A DNA stretch of 64,000 bases from Biomphalaria glabrata (GCF_947242115.1 NC_074716.1:48382213-48446212), one strand, 5' to 3'; numbered from the stretch's first letter, positions 23,148 through 35,384 are shown. Notes: a model not told the origin generated them from the sequence alone. A program made the numbers and translations.

Positions 23148-26100
23148 TCACCAGTACTCTAAATCAGAGTCACCCTCGACACTCTCTTCCGTTGACGAGT
23201 CATAACTTCTGCTCTCATCATCTGAACTTCCTTCGCTATCCCCTTCATCACTTTCCTCCCCCTCATTTTCCGGGGAGTCAAAAATGTTCCTGACCCAGCT
23301 GACGCCATTCAACGGTCGTCGTGGTTGGAGTGGGCAGAACTTCAAGAGCATGCGCAGGTATAGAAGCTGAGCCTCTAGGTGTATGAGAAGCGAGTGTGGA
23401 AGTTGGACAAGCTCCAGCAAGCGGCGTAGGACCGTGGAATTTAAAATAAGGGTCACGTACTCCTCATATTTGCTGGGGTTGGAAAGAAACTCACGGGTCG
23501 GAAAATTTTCTTGAATGGAAGACACTGGGAGAATGTTGTGAAGACAGGCAGTGCTGTCAATAAGGCAACACTGAAAATATTCAAACAAACAAAATCGATT
23601 TCATATCAAACAAGTCACATACTACACATTCTAAAACATAGGTCATATATTCATTATCTTTGTCATTGTTTAAATTTAAAAATCTGTCCGCATCTAATAT
23701 CTATATTGATGGATGTAATGAATGTCTAAAAAGAGCACCTGCAGCTTAAAGGTTACAGATTTATTATCATTTATTGTACAGTTTGACTGTTACTTCTCCA
23801 ATTATAAAAAACCTATAAATTCTACTAATACTAGAGAGGAATAACTATAAAACATTTAATAATAATTCAGAACTGCCCTAAAGAGTCTAACTAGCCTACA
23901 ATAGAATTCAAACTGGTTAGAACTAAATAAGAACTTTAAGGGCAACCTATAAAACTTAGAAATTCCACCAAGGATGATCTCAAGACCAGCTAATAAGGAG
24001 GGTAGAGCAAAATGTTATCTACCGTACCCGATTTTAAAACCACCTGCTACAAAAATGCTAACCGACAGAAATTGCGGACTTGGAAGAAGCTGGACTTCCA
24101 TCTGGAAGGTATATGATGCCGGTCAGTGAAAGTAGAGTCCATCTGGAAGCCAATAGGACCATCACCACCACTGGTACATGGAAGGTCTGGACCATGCAAT
24201 GTGTAAAGATAAAGTAGATGGAGACAGTTGGAGAGACTCCCTCAGAACCTAGACACTTGGAAGAAGCTGGCTGGTGGTCTATAGCCCATATGGCACACAG
24301 GCAGAGATGAGATAAGGCAGACCTGCCTACCAAAAAAAGTCCAAATGCGTAATGCTGATGGTAAAAATGCGTATTTTGGCACCAGAATGCGTAACACTTA
24401 CGCGATCCACTATTTTGTCATATATATATATAATATTAATAATATTAGATCTCGATGTCATGATTAGATCTACAATCTAAATCTAGATCAATACGACAAT
24501 ACAATAGAGATGATATCTAGACTAGATCTGGATCTATGTCTATATAATTTATAATGAATATAATCTACTAATCTACTCTAGATCTGGGCTCAAGTGTTAC
24601 CGATGCCGTGGATCTATTCCTGTATAACAAGTTATCTAGATTCTAGATCTAGAATCCAGATCTAGATCTAGACTTGATATCTACAATGTCACTCAATGTG
24701 TTTTGAATCGATAGCACTTCGATATTTTTTTCTATACAAATGAATACGGGAATCAGGGATTCAACATAATTAATTTCTACTAATGAACTTACAAAAAAAA
24801 AAAAAAAAAAAAAGTCACGTTGGTCACCGTTTGTATCAGCTAACTGACGGTACCAACCCGCCACTCCCTCACTCTTGCGTTCTTCATTTCTAGACTAAAT
24901 CTAATTGCTTTTAAGAACCAATCAACGTATAGATCTGGACACAATGTGTTCCCCCACCTTTTCTGTCCCCCCCCCCCAACAGGACGGCTAAGCGCGTGAC
25001 CTCCGTGACCGCTCGTAAGCTAGTCAAGAGAGGGGGAAAAAAAGGATACGAAATGCGTAACGCGACGGGTTAAATGCGTATTTGCGTACTGACTGTCATT
25101 TTTGGGAGATTTTGCGTAACGAATACGCATTTTGCGTAACGGTAGGCAGGTCTGGATAAGGAATTTCAGAAGAAACTTTTTTGGAGGTAAATGCATAAAT
25201 ACAAGTATTTTGGGTATGAATCTAGTCTTCAAAGAAATTGACCAGATTTACTACCCACCATACAATGAAATACATGAAAGATCAGTTCCCAGTTTAAAGA
25301 TGGAGGTACCTGGAAAACTTTGCGTGCAGCCAACTGTTTCAACGAGGCAGTTTTGTAACCAAACATCAGGTGGATGAGGTATCCAGCAGAGGAGGCAAGA
25401 TGGCTGAACTCTGGGAAATCTTGTTCAATCAAATAGGACAACTCTCTCTTTACTTCATTGCTGGTAAAGTAGCCTAGAATATAACAATGTTGATAAAGAC
25501 GCCTAGAATATAACAATGTTGATTTTTGATAAAGTAGCCTAGGATAAAATCTTTGCATCAAACTTACATTGGTTCATTATTATTAAAGCCTATGTTATTA
25601 ATTTTAAAGAAACAATTTTCAATAGTAAAGAGAGAAAATCCTGGTACATAAAGAATTATTACCTAAATAGCACTGCGAGCCAGAAGAAGGACATTTTGGA
25701 ACAGGGGTAATTTTTGTGCCACAATTTTGGCAAAAATGTTTTAGACACATAAAAAAGCAGCCCTGGTGATCTATAGGACAGATGAAGTAAAGGCTATCTG
25801 TTTCTTAGTCCAACAGTTAACAAGGGTGTCATGTGGCCAGCAGGAGGACAAACTGCCTTTACTTTCCCCAACTAATAGTTCCCCTTTCAGACTTTGAGGT
25901 CTATAAGGCAGATGATGTAAAGGTCATTGCCACTGCGCCTCAACCCCAACTAATGTCAGGTACCAATTAGAGTTGGTTGGACTCAGGGGCATATTAAAAT
26001 TACAGAAATTCCAGCTCTTAATGAAATTCAAACACATGACCCCCTCGTTCGGAAGCCAAGCACTTCACCACTCAACCACCAAGCCCTAAAGATCAATTAA

Positions 26101-29100
26101 ATATGTTCATTTTATTATGATTTTAAAAAGAATAATACACATAGGGATATATGCTTTGTATGTATGTTTGTTTTCAAACCTATTTTTAATGTGAAGAACA
26201 AGAGTTATCTGTATCCACTAGATTTTGGACTTAAGTTTGTTATTTTACTCCTTGACTCCGGAAATATTTTCCTCGTTTGGACGTAATTTTTTTTTTTTTT
26301 GGGCCATTCGAAGTGAAAAGAAAGCTTTGGTTAAAACTTTTATAACTTTTTTGTTTTTTTTTTTAGTAGAAAATGATATATTTAGTATAGAATTAAAAGG
26401 AATGCCCTTTTGATATAGCACAAAGCAATTAATATAAAATACAAAAAAAAAAAATTTTAATATGAAAGTTTGAAAATTAAAAATAAAAACTTTCAGACTG
26501 CGAAAAAGCCTCCAGGATCTAGATCTAGACCTGATCCTAGAAAAAAATGTATGTTTCATATTGAAAATAAAATCTTTTATTATATTTATCCATACTGTTA
26601 CAAATCTTTAAATAGAAAACATTTCTAAACCACAAAAATGGACATTTTGAGCTAATTTTCCATGTCATTACTATTGGAAAAATGAAAATTGACCACCTTG
26701 GATAAGTCAACAGCTCTGGGTCTATACTAGATCTAGGAAATATATTATGATCCAAAGTAGAACAAAAAATATTTTTTTACGATATTTATACATATTTCCA
26801 CATAACTTTATATGAAAACCATTTAAAAACACATAAAATAAATGTTCTGAGCTCAATATCACCTATCACCATCATCCAGAACATAAATCTAAAAAAAAAT
26901 AGAGTCTATTTAAGACCCCACTCTTTCAAAAAATCTTTCATTGTAAAAACACATTGAAAGAAGGAAATTCCAGTTGATTAGCAAAGAGAAACTATTCAAG
27001 ATAATATTTTAAGCAATTAAAAACATATAGGGGAGAAAAAGAAAAGAAAAAAAAATTCTAACATCAACGTTGCCAGCATTGATTACAACTTTATAGCTGG
27101 GTAAAATCAACTTCCGGGGTCAAAGTCGCTTATTAATTGACCTGGACTAGTTCATTACCTGCATCAACCAAATAAGATATAGGCTGAAGTGACTTGGACG
27201 TCTGTTCTGAAAGACTGGTGTGGGTTAACGATTGCTGAAGTGGAATGGACATGAGTGATGCCAAAAGTTGAGGCACTTTGCTGGATAAAAACAAAAAATT
27301 TAGCATATGAAACAGGTTTTAGTATCATTAATATGCATGTAGATACATATACATACTTTTTGCCTTTTCCTATCCCTCTACTAACAACATTAAATTGGCG
27401 ATAACTTTGAAGATGCTTCAGAATGAAATTTTTTTCATTTTATTAACATTACTGTTGATTAAAAAGTTTGAGAAACACTGCTGTGTTTATTACGATGTAT
27501 GATTCTTTGAGCTCTGAGGTGAATTTCTTAAAAAATAATGTGTATTATCATCCACATTACTCACTTATGTATTGGTTTGATTTATTTTTGTTATTCCCAT
27601 CAAATCAATACTTGACTACTCAAGATTTCAATGAAAGTGTTAAAGGATACATTATATCATTGTGGTGGCTCCACACTTTCCTCATAAACTCTGAGCTACA
27701 GAAAGAGTTGAACAACTCTTCATCTGCTCTGAAGACTTTCATGTCATGAGTGTACACTAAGTCTAATTTAGTCTGTACCATTGTTCACTATCTAGCAAGA
27801 CTAATGCATTCTTAATTAAAATCTATTTACACTGACCGTTTCTTTCTTCTGGATTCCCAGACATAACACTGGAGTGAGGGGTCAGCTCCTGCGTCCAGCA
27901 AGATTTTAGCGCTGTCCATATCTTCACGCAGTAGACAGTGAAATAGAGCTGTCTGACCAAAGTTGTTTTGATGATTGACCTAAAGTAAGTCAATAAATAA
28001 GATTGTAAGAGATTTAATACAAACATTTTAATAATCTTTGACCTCGAAATCCTAATTGTAAATCGTACCTTATTATAAAGTTGTTATGAATATACCATGA
28101 ACCATTGTTAAGGCTGGAATGATCTAAAAAGTTAAACAGTCTCCTCTATTTCATAATCAAGCTCTGTTACACTTTTTATGGTTCATTTACTAATATATAA
28201 AGATGTTTTACGAAGCACTTACATCTGTGTCCTTCCTCTTGAGCAAGTAGTGCAGAAAGTCAGTTTTCACCCTGAGTTGCGCTTTGAGATCTTCTTCAAA
28301 CAAGGCTTTCCTGGCAACATCACTGTCGCTTGCAGGCGACACATTGCAACTGTTGTCCCCCCTGAAAGCAGCTGCATCACACAAGGACAAGAGTGGTGTG
28401 TTGCCGATTCCATCCACCATATTTAGGTCAACCCCATTACTACCAATGATTTCCATCAAGGCCAGATCATAACTAAACATTGCCAGTCTGTGCGATGCTG
28501 TCATTCGGTTCTCGTCTAAGATATTGGCATCACCACCATGTTCTGAAAATGCATAACAACGAAAAACTGATGACGGTGTAAGCACTTAATCTTAGAGTGT
28601 CTACAAGACCAATCAGCTCTAAAATATAAATCACACTCATTGTTAAAAAAAATGTTTGACCTATGAGCTACAGAAACAAGTTAACTTTATATCTTCTGCT
28701 TTAACGATCTCTCGGTTCTGTCTCAAAGGGCAGCACACTAGGAAAATCTTACTCTGCAATTATTACAAGTAAATTAAAGAAAGGACAACTTTCTGATGTT
28801 TTAACTTTTACCACCAAACTCTACAAGGTAGACAATATTGTGGCTAAGTAAAGTGGTGTTTAATTTTATGTATAGGTGAGGAAAGGTTCTGGGTTTGACT
28901 ATTACAGCTTATTATCATAAAAATAATAGCTGAATTTACACAGAGCTGAGTGGGTGTAAATGAATGTTGAATGGTGTAACGTTGCAGAATGCGAATGTCG
29001 TGTAATGCTGGGTTCTTGCTTCCTGAAGTACTCTTGACACGTGACAAGACAAATACTATAAACTGACTGAAGTCTGTTTCAGCAGACAAATATAAAGTTT

Positions 29101-32100
29101 ATTTTACAACACAATAATAATAATACTGCACTCCTTGTTGGTGCTACAAGTCAAGAAATAATAAACAATCCTATTCGCATAACAGCGGTATCAAAAATAT
29201 CCAATACGTTGATTACAAATCACGTCCGAATCTCAGCGGGTAACACTGTGCAGAATTATAGATCAACTAATACATGTCTCAAGAAGACCACTGGCAACAA
29301 CTGCCCACAAGTTACTTTCTAACTGCAATTACTACAGACTTTTCTAAGTCGCTACTGTCCGTTGCGGACTAAAATATTACTTGACCACTCGGTCCAAAGG
29401 ATAACACTTGACTTCCTAACTTGACTTAACTTGACTGCTTGACTTGACTGAACTCAAAGTCAACTTTATTCATTCTACTTCCTGTTTTCTACATCAGGAA
29501 TTCCACGTGTCTTTTAACTCTTGACATGACGTGAACTTTAGATCATGCAATGTCAATTGAGACTGTGACAGTGGGGTCCTGTGTTCAAATCTCTGTAAGA
29601 CTGGGATTTTAAATTTCAAGATTTTTAGGGCACCCCTGAGTCCATCCAATCCTTACCAGTACCTGATTTTAGATGGGGTAAGTAAAGGCGGTTGGTCGCT
29701 GTGCTGGCCACATGACACCTTGCTCATTAACCGTTGACCAAAGAAACATAATCTTAACATGATCTGCCCTATAGACCGCATGGTCTGAAAGGGGAAATTT
29801 ACTTTACTTTTACTGTTTTACTTATTAACCAAACATAAAGCAGGCTCATGAACTTTAAGAGAAAAAAAAATCAATTCAAATAAATTTTTAAATGGCAGAT
29901 CTTAATGTTCTAATGTAACCTATTGTTGAATGGGTAGTTAGAGATACTGATTAAACCTAATTAGTAGTAAAATGATATGATGGGGACATGGCGGCTGAGT
30001 TGTTCAGGTTCAAAGAATGGGATTGTTCATTTCAGAACTTTTAGGGCATCCCTGAGTCCATCCAACTCTTATCAGAACTCTGAGAACCTAACTTTAGTTG
30101 GGGAAAGTAAAGGTGGTTGTTCTATAAAAATGACAGCCTTGTTAACCATCAGACATAGAAACAGATGACCTTTACATCATCTGCCCCACAGATCTCAAAG
30201 TCTGCAAGGGCTACTGGCTTTCACTAAAAATACATGCTATAAGAAGGCTTAATTTGTTTTATTATAAGCATGATCATTTGACTCAGAACTGGACACAACA
30301 GAATGAGACTACATATTTCTGGAAGCTTTAAGTCGGGACCAGCAAAACCTGCCCTTGTGGAGCATCACCAGAGAATGCTGACAAATCTCCTTCAAAGCTA
30401 CATACTATGTCAAGAGACCCAAACAAAACTCTGGCCCCAAAACCCTCCTATAGAACAAAAAACTATACAGAGAACTGCCTGATCTGGAAACCACTGAACG
30501 GTTCACCTCAGATATAGGAGTACTGATTTGAACCCTCTGACATGTAAAATGAGAACAAAGAAGAAAAAAATTATAAAAGTTGATAAAATAATTTTTGGTG
30601 AATGGCTCTTACAATAGTTGTAATGTTAAATAAAGGGTCAAGAGTATTGAAAGCTGTACAAGCATTGGTTACTAAAATTTACACTTTGAGACAACCTGCT
30701 TTACATAAGAAAAATTAAAAAAGGGTCAGAGAAATCAAAGGACCACAAACTTACGAAGAATATCAAAAACTAGTTCCTTCAAATCATCCAATACTTCCTC
30801 TTTAGTAGTCAGATATTGTTTGTTAAGTCCAACTACAAGCTCTGTCAAAGGATTCCATATCTTTTCTGGCTGGTGCCTGTGAATAAGTAAATAGAATAAA
30901 GAAATCTGAACTCTCTATCAATAAAATTACTTAAACAAATATTTTAAATCTTGCTCATCACTAAGCGTTGAATGTAAGCGCTGTAAAAACAAATATTGCT
31001 AATTGGAGTAAATTCACAGGCGAAAACCAAGAGGAAGGCACTACCAAGGCAGACCATGAGACAGATTTACAACAACTAAAAATCTGGGATTATCGAGACA
31101 TAAAGCGCACAATAGATCAGAATGGAAAGATGTGCTAGAGCAGGCCAAGGCCCTCCTGGGCTGTAGTGCCACTGGGAAAGATGGATTAAGAGTAAATTGC
31201 ACAAATGGGAATAACTGTACTGTGAAAGGAATTCAACTGAGAACAAAAAAAAACAAAACAACTAAGCTATATAGAAGGTAAATCAAAAGAATTCTTAATA
31301 CTTCAAAGCTCTGAAAAGAATTAAATAGTGTAAGTCACTGTGTGACAAGAGTCCTTGACCAAAAGAAAGTTAGTGAGTGTCATTTCTGATTAGAATAATT
31401 GAAAATTTGATAAAATTTAAGAGAAGTCAATTAGCATAAAAAATATTTTTATTTGTTGTCATAGGAAGACATTTGAAAAAAAAAAATTTTTTTTAATGCA
31501 AATCGTTTCAATATATTTACTGTAAACACAAGACATGAAATGCTAGCCTGTTTATCTAGATAATTATTTTACATACTAGATAATTATTTACATACTTTTT
31601 TTGTCTATTTTATGCATACAAATTAAAATGTTTTAAATATTCAAATCAGAAAATAAACAACCCTGTAGCATTGAACTTTTTATTTTTTTTTGGAAATCAA
31701 TTGTTAAAGAAAACTTATTAACTAACCACTGATTGAGATTTTAACACTATTAGATAATATGGAAATTTCTGAACAATGAGTTATGGCAGGAGAAAAATCA
31801 AATTTCTTTGGGTTTTAGACAGTAACATCAATTTAAATTTTCCTTTTTGGGGGTGAAAGGTGATTGTTTTTAACGTCTGCTGCTGACAATGTATTATGTA
31901 TTGTGTAAAAAACTCACCAAGGTGATTCACTATCAAAGCTCTCTGGATGACAAGTCAGGTCATTATAAAAGTCCACCAAAAGCTCAAAGCTAGATTTACC
32001 AGGACTGATGTACTCAGACCCATAATTAGTCTGCAACAAAAAATAAATGGGTACAAATTAGAATGTAGACACTTTTGCAAAAAATATATAGATTTAATTG

Positions 32101-34875
32101 AGTCTAAATCATTTTAACAAATTCATTACTGATGTATAGAACAGCACCTGAGGGTAATTAATTAGGCTATGGGTTCAAGACTTAGAAAAAATAAAAGTAA
32201 AGTTTCCCTTTCAGCCCTCGCGATCTATGGCGCAGATAATGTTAAAATCAACTGTTTCTATGGCCAATGGTTAACAAGCAGGGTGTCATATAGCCAGCTC
32301 AATGACCTACCGCCTTTACTTTACCCAACTAAAGTCAGCTACCCATTAGAGTTGGCTGGATTCAGGGGCGCCCTAAAAATCCCAAAATTGAAAATCTCAG
32401 TCTTCATCAAGATTCAAACCTGGGACTCCAGGTTTGGAAGCCAAGCATATAACCATTTTGCCATCTTGCCCATGTTCAAGACTTAGATTCTTCGAACTCT
32501 TATTTTCAATTGAAAACAACAACAACATTCCACCAAATAGAACAGAAGACAACACACAGAGAAGTTAAGTGACTGATTGACAAAGTGGAAACACTGGAAT
32601 ATTATTTGGTGTTATAGTTTGTGACTAAAATCCTCAAGCTTACAGAGCACCTGATGTCAGCTAAGGGCCGAAATAAATATAGTTGGCATTATGTTGGACA
32701 CACACTGTTAAGTTTTTTGGGGGGGTTTTTGGCCTTCTTTTTTGCTTGCCATTGTGACCGTTGAGTTTTAAAATGGGGATTTAAAAGAAAAAGAATTTGT
32801 TTTTAAATGGTTGTAATGTTTTACATGATACATTTTTGTCATCAAAATAGCTTTCATAGTAACACACTGAAAAGATATTCATATATGGAGGCTACATATC
32901 TCTACCTTTATTTTTCTCAGCATACCTATATCTCTTTACATGTGTGCTTTCTGAATGTTATATACTATCCACTCAAAGCCTAAAAAAATTCAATGAATAT
33001 TCTTCTTCAGTTATTTAACCACATTGAACAAGTATATTTTTTAAAGAAATATAGCTACTTGACATCTGAACTATGAACTTCTGAATGTAAATAGGCCACA
33101 TCATGAACTTAGACCAGTCAGAAAATGTAAAATTTTAGTCAGCAATACCAGCAACTTTTCCAATGGCTTTGAGGCAAAATGAAAATCATCTGAAACGATT
33201 GCAACAGCCTGAAAATAAAATTGCTTGATCACTTTTGAAAAACTCACCACTGGCACCCTGTGATTGACATTGGCTCCTCTTTCTACTAACAACCTGGCCA
33301 GATAAAAATTTCGAGTAGAAACTTTTTGATGATATTCATCAACACCACACAAGCATATATATAAGGGTGTTCGTTGATAGCAGCCTACAAAGATTAACAT
33401 GGAAAAAAAAATTTAATGCATTTTATATCAATAACAATATATATCTTATTTTATAAATTAAAGACATTCATTCAGAAAAAGGGGTCATGCTGGCGGAGTG
33501 GAAAAGTGCTTGGCTTCTGAACCAAGAGGTCTGGGTTTGAATCTATGTGAAGACTGGGATACTGAAATTGGGGACATCTTTGAGTCCACCCAACTCAAAT
33601 GATTCCCTGACATTAGTTTGGGGAAGTAAAAATGATTGGTCATTGTGATGACCAAATGCCCCCCATCATCTGCCCTATAGATAGAAAGATCTGAAAAGGT
33701 TACTTCTTGATCTTTTCTACAGATAAAGGAAATGTTAAATTTGATGAGAAATCATCAACAGCATGAAACAGTTGCTCTAAGGGTTAGAAAATGACACGTT
33801 GAATGCCTCTATGACCACAGGCTAATATACGTGTCAGTTTGCTAGTAACAAGGCAAATATTATGGAGTACCCATTGAAGCTGTGATAACCTAAAAAACTT
33901 GGGATACAGATCTCAGTATTCAATGGGATTCAAACTTCATCGGTAAGGAGCCCAAGTGTATTAAATTATTAATTTCCTCTTGATCATAAGGTCTTATAAA
34001 GAAAGATTACTAGACATGAATAAAAAGGGATTACTTTTCCTAAAAAAAATATTAACCCTTAAAGTGCTAAGCTGTTTTACAGTGAGTGCATACCAAATGG
34101 AATTACAAATCTGATGTTTTGAGGCTAAACTACCACCCGCGTTTAAGGGTTAAGTACTCATGGAAGCTGGGATAACCTGATATGGCTGTGTTTCAGTTTT
34201 TTATTGGTATTAAAACTTGGGGGCTGGTCACATGACACCCCCGTTAACCGTGGGCCACAGAAACAGATGACCTTTACTTCATAGATCGCAAGGTCTGAAA
34301 GGGGAAATTTACTTTTTGGACCCCTCAGTTAGGAACCCAAGTGAATTATTATTTCTCCAATGTTTTCCTGTTAAACATAAGGTTTTAAAAGAAAGTTGAC
34401 TAAACAGAACTACTAGATCTAGAATGTTTACTAAAGTGCTATAACAGGATTTAATTTCTTTAATTAAACAAGTCAATGAAAAAATTTCCAGCAGTACATT
34501 AACATAGTACTATTTCCATTCCCATAGTAAGTTGAAGCATAATATTTATTCAATAACAACATTTTCAAACAAATCTAATCACTGTTCAATTTAACTTGGA
34601 ATGTTTATGAATTAAAAAGAAAATAAAAATTATTTATAATTATGGATTATATTGTTACTTTGTATGAAACTGAATTATGCAATAACAATATTTGTAAGTT
34701 GATGATGTTTGGGAACACAAGAAAAGTTGCAAAGTGATCACATACCATCATCAAGATATGATGCATTCGGACATTCCAATATTAAACGTTCGGCGGTGGC
34801 ATAGTTTCCTTGTTCTAAAGCTTGCGTTAAGGGGGTGTCATTCATCCCAAACTCAACATGAAAGACAAAAGCCAT
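23148..34875 (-). CDS. Ankyrin-repeat protein, nine coding exons, 557 residues
   Basis: Exons in transcript order: 34746-34875, 33248-33384, 31918-32030, 30755-30876, 28223-28542, 27837-27979, 27159-27280, 25310-25473, 23148-23570. All introns are GT-AG, the phases agree throughout, and the sum is 558 codons with stop. An untranslated exon probably ends at 34987 (donor GTAAGT) and joins at 34900. Ankyrin-type units are visible at about residues 12-40 (DTPLTQALEQGNYATAERLI), 47-86 (TPLYICLCG… ARLLVERGANVN), 168-232 (GGDANILDENRMTASHRLAM, then GNTPLLSLC) and 275-310 (NFGQTALFHCLL, AKILLDAGADP). Residues 405-412 (ASLKQLAA) and 467-482 (LLELVQLPHSLLIHLE) recall the two halves of a SOCS box but lie too far apart for a standard one. 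The last 45 residues are Glu/Asp/Ser-rich. Likely a soluble adaptor; partner and pathway unknown. Exon 8 has a triplicated acceptor. Confidence 0.85.
24318..25154. mobile_element. TGCGTAA-rich non-autonomous element, 837 bp
   Basis: Perfect 14-bp inverted ends CAGACCTGCCTACC / GGTAGGCAGGTCTG, flanked by direct repeats GATAAGG (24311-24317 and 25155-25161), a 7-bp match that could be part of an 8-bp hAT target duplication. Both subterminal zones carry clustered AATGCGTAA / TTGCGTAAC / AATACGCATTT motifs, in direct and inverted order, as expected for transposase-binding repeats. The middle is rich in TCTAGATCTAGATC. No protein is encoded. It lies in the last intron of the ankyrin gene. Confidence 0.85.
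25464..25548 (-). repeat. Triplicated 3' splice-site region at ankyrin exon 8
   Basis: Three tandem copies of a 29-36 bp unit containing TAG|GC (acceptors just before 25538, 25502 and 25473). The copy at 25473 gives the correct frame. The first two acceptors are 36 nt apart and share one frame, but they lie 65 and 29 nt upstream of the third, so using them adds a frame that soon reaches a stop (GYFIKNQHCYILGVFINIVIF then stop, in part). Confidence 0.75.
25764..26088 (-). mobile_element. SINE family A, composite copy
   Basis: Minus-strand head (GGTGGTTGAGTGGTGAAGTG… CTTCCGAACGA) at 26040-26088, body at 25930-26000, and two 3' modules (GGCAGATGATGTAAAGGTC at 25890-25920 and GACAGATGAAGTAAAGGCTA at 25778-25800). 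Two copies may be fused or nested. Intronic in the ankyrin gene. Confidence 0.8.
28975..29570. mobile_element. Possible solo LTR, about 596 bp
   Basis: Begins TGTAACG and ends CTGTGACA, so it has TG…CA ends with partly inverted termini. No coding. It is followed directly by a SINE body whose head seems to lie on the other side, as if it had inserted into that SINE. Target duplication is not clear. Old relic; family unknown. A decayed intergenic repeat is the alternative. Confidence 0.35.
29571..29812 (+). mobile_element. SINE family A copy, head missing or displaced
   Basis: Starts at GGTCCTGTGTTCAAATCTCT (box B zone) and carries AGACTGGGATTTTAAATTTC, CCTGAGTCCATCCAA, AAGTAAAGGCGGTTGGTCGC, TGTGCTGGCCACATGACACC and ends GGTCTGAAAGGGGAAATTTA. 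Intronic in the ankyrin gene. Confidence 0.85.
29985..30212 (+). mobile_element. SINE family A copy, diverged
   Basis: Diverged head (GGCGGCTGAGTTGTTCAGGT), body CCCTGAGTCCATCCAACTCT and TTTAGTTGGGGAAAGTAAAG, 3' module AACAGATGACCTTTACATCA. The end is degraded (AGTCTGCAAGGG). Intronic. Confidence 0.8.
30270..30545 (+). mobile_element. LINE 3' end fragment, decayed
   Basis: Nucleotide-level copy of the LINE end at 59625-60055: ACACAACAGAATGAGACTAC, then GGAGCATCACCAGAGAATGC, GAACTGCCTGATCTGGAAAC and CATGTAAAATGAGAACAAAG. The translation is interrupted. It lies in the ankyrin intron between exons 4 and 5. Confidence 0.7.
31075..31210 (-). repeat. Interspersed repeat (family also at 47128-47288)
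   Basis: The reverse complement shares AGGGCCTTGGCCTGCTCTAG, CCATTCTGATCTATTGTGCG and CTTTATGTCTC with 47140-47230. Class unknown, possibly a LINE 3' piece. Intronic. Confidence 0.55.
32193..32474 (-). mobile_element. SINE family A copy, near complete
   Basis: Plus strand shows the complement of all modules: AAGTTTCCCTTTCAGCCCTC, GATCTATGGCGCAGATAATG, ACCGCCTTTACTTTACCCAA, GGCTGGATTCAGGGGCGCCC, TCAAGATTCAAACCTGGGAC and GGAAGCCAAGCATATAACCA. Intronic in the ankyrin gene. Confidence 0.85.
33482..33706 (+). mobile_element. SINE family A copy, with head
   Basis: Head CATGCTGGCGGAGTGGAAAA… GCTTGGCTTCTGAACC, box B GGGTTTGAATC, link GAAGACTGGGATACTGAAAT, body TTTGAGTCCACCCAACTCAA. The ~30 bases between the GACCAAATGCC module and CATCATCTGCCC are missing. 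Intronic. Confidence 0.85.
34056..34149. mobile_element. piggyBac-like mini-MITE, 94 bp
   Basis: Bounded by TTAA on both sides (34052-34055, 34150-34153), with inverted ends CCCTTAAAG… and …GTTTAAGGG. The interior (CAGTGAGTGCATACC, GAGGCTAAACTACCA) recurs inverted in the 84-bp copy at 58371-58454. TTAA target duplication and CCC-start ends match the piggyBac superfamily. Non-coding; intronic in the ankyrin gene. Confidence 0.8.
34219..34317 (+). mobile_element. SINE family A, 3' part only
   Basis: GGCTGGTCACATGACACCCC, CGTTAACCGTGGGCCACAGA and AGATCGCAAGGTCTGAAAGG survive; head and front body are absent. Intronic. Confidence 0.8.
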
Positions 34876-35384
34876 TCTTGGCTAGCTAAAGTAGCCAATG
34901 CTGAAAATATTAAAAACATTATTGGGGTTTAAATAACTTCAAAGTTACAGATGTTTCTTCAAGAAAAAGAATTATTACACACTTACAACACTAGCCAAGC
35001 CTGAAGAACAGAAGGTGATGACCACAGGACCAGTCTGAAGGGTATGCATAACACCACATGGCAGGCAGTTTGTCTACTGGTTTACAAAATCGATTGTAAA
35101 GTAGTGTACTCTAAATTTGAATTAAATTTTATTTATATCTATTTTATAAAATAAATTTTTTGGTTGAAAGTTTTATGCTTTTTTTCTAGAAGAATTTGGC
35201 TTAATTTTTTTTAGATCTAGACTCTCTACACCAAGAACTATAAATAGGAAAATAGATCTATATTATATATAGATCTAATATCTAGTATAATCTTGATGTC
35301 CTGATCTATTTACCAGATAATTAAGTACTAGATTCCAAATTAAAAGACACTATAGTTTGATCTTATATATGTATATATATACTA

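Noticed and set aside
25132-25377. Plus-strand frame overlapping the ankyrin exon 8
   Set aside because: Antisense to a well-supported coding exon; no splice or family support.
27430-27490. Solitary TTTGAGAAACACTG motif as a hAT MITE end
   Set aside because: No partner end or flanking duplication could be found nearby, so no element was called.
32169-32486. A 105-codon frame on the plus strand
   Set aside because: It is a family A SINE read in the antisense direction, in an ankyrin-gene intron.
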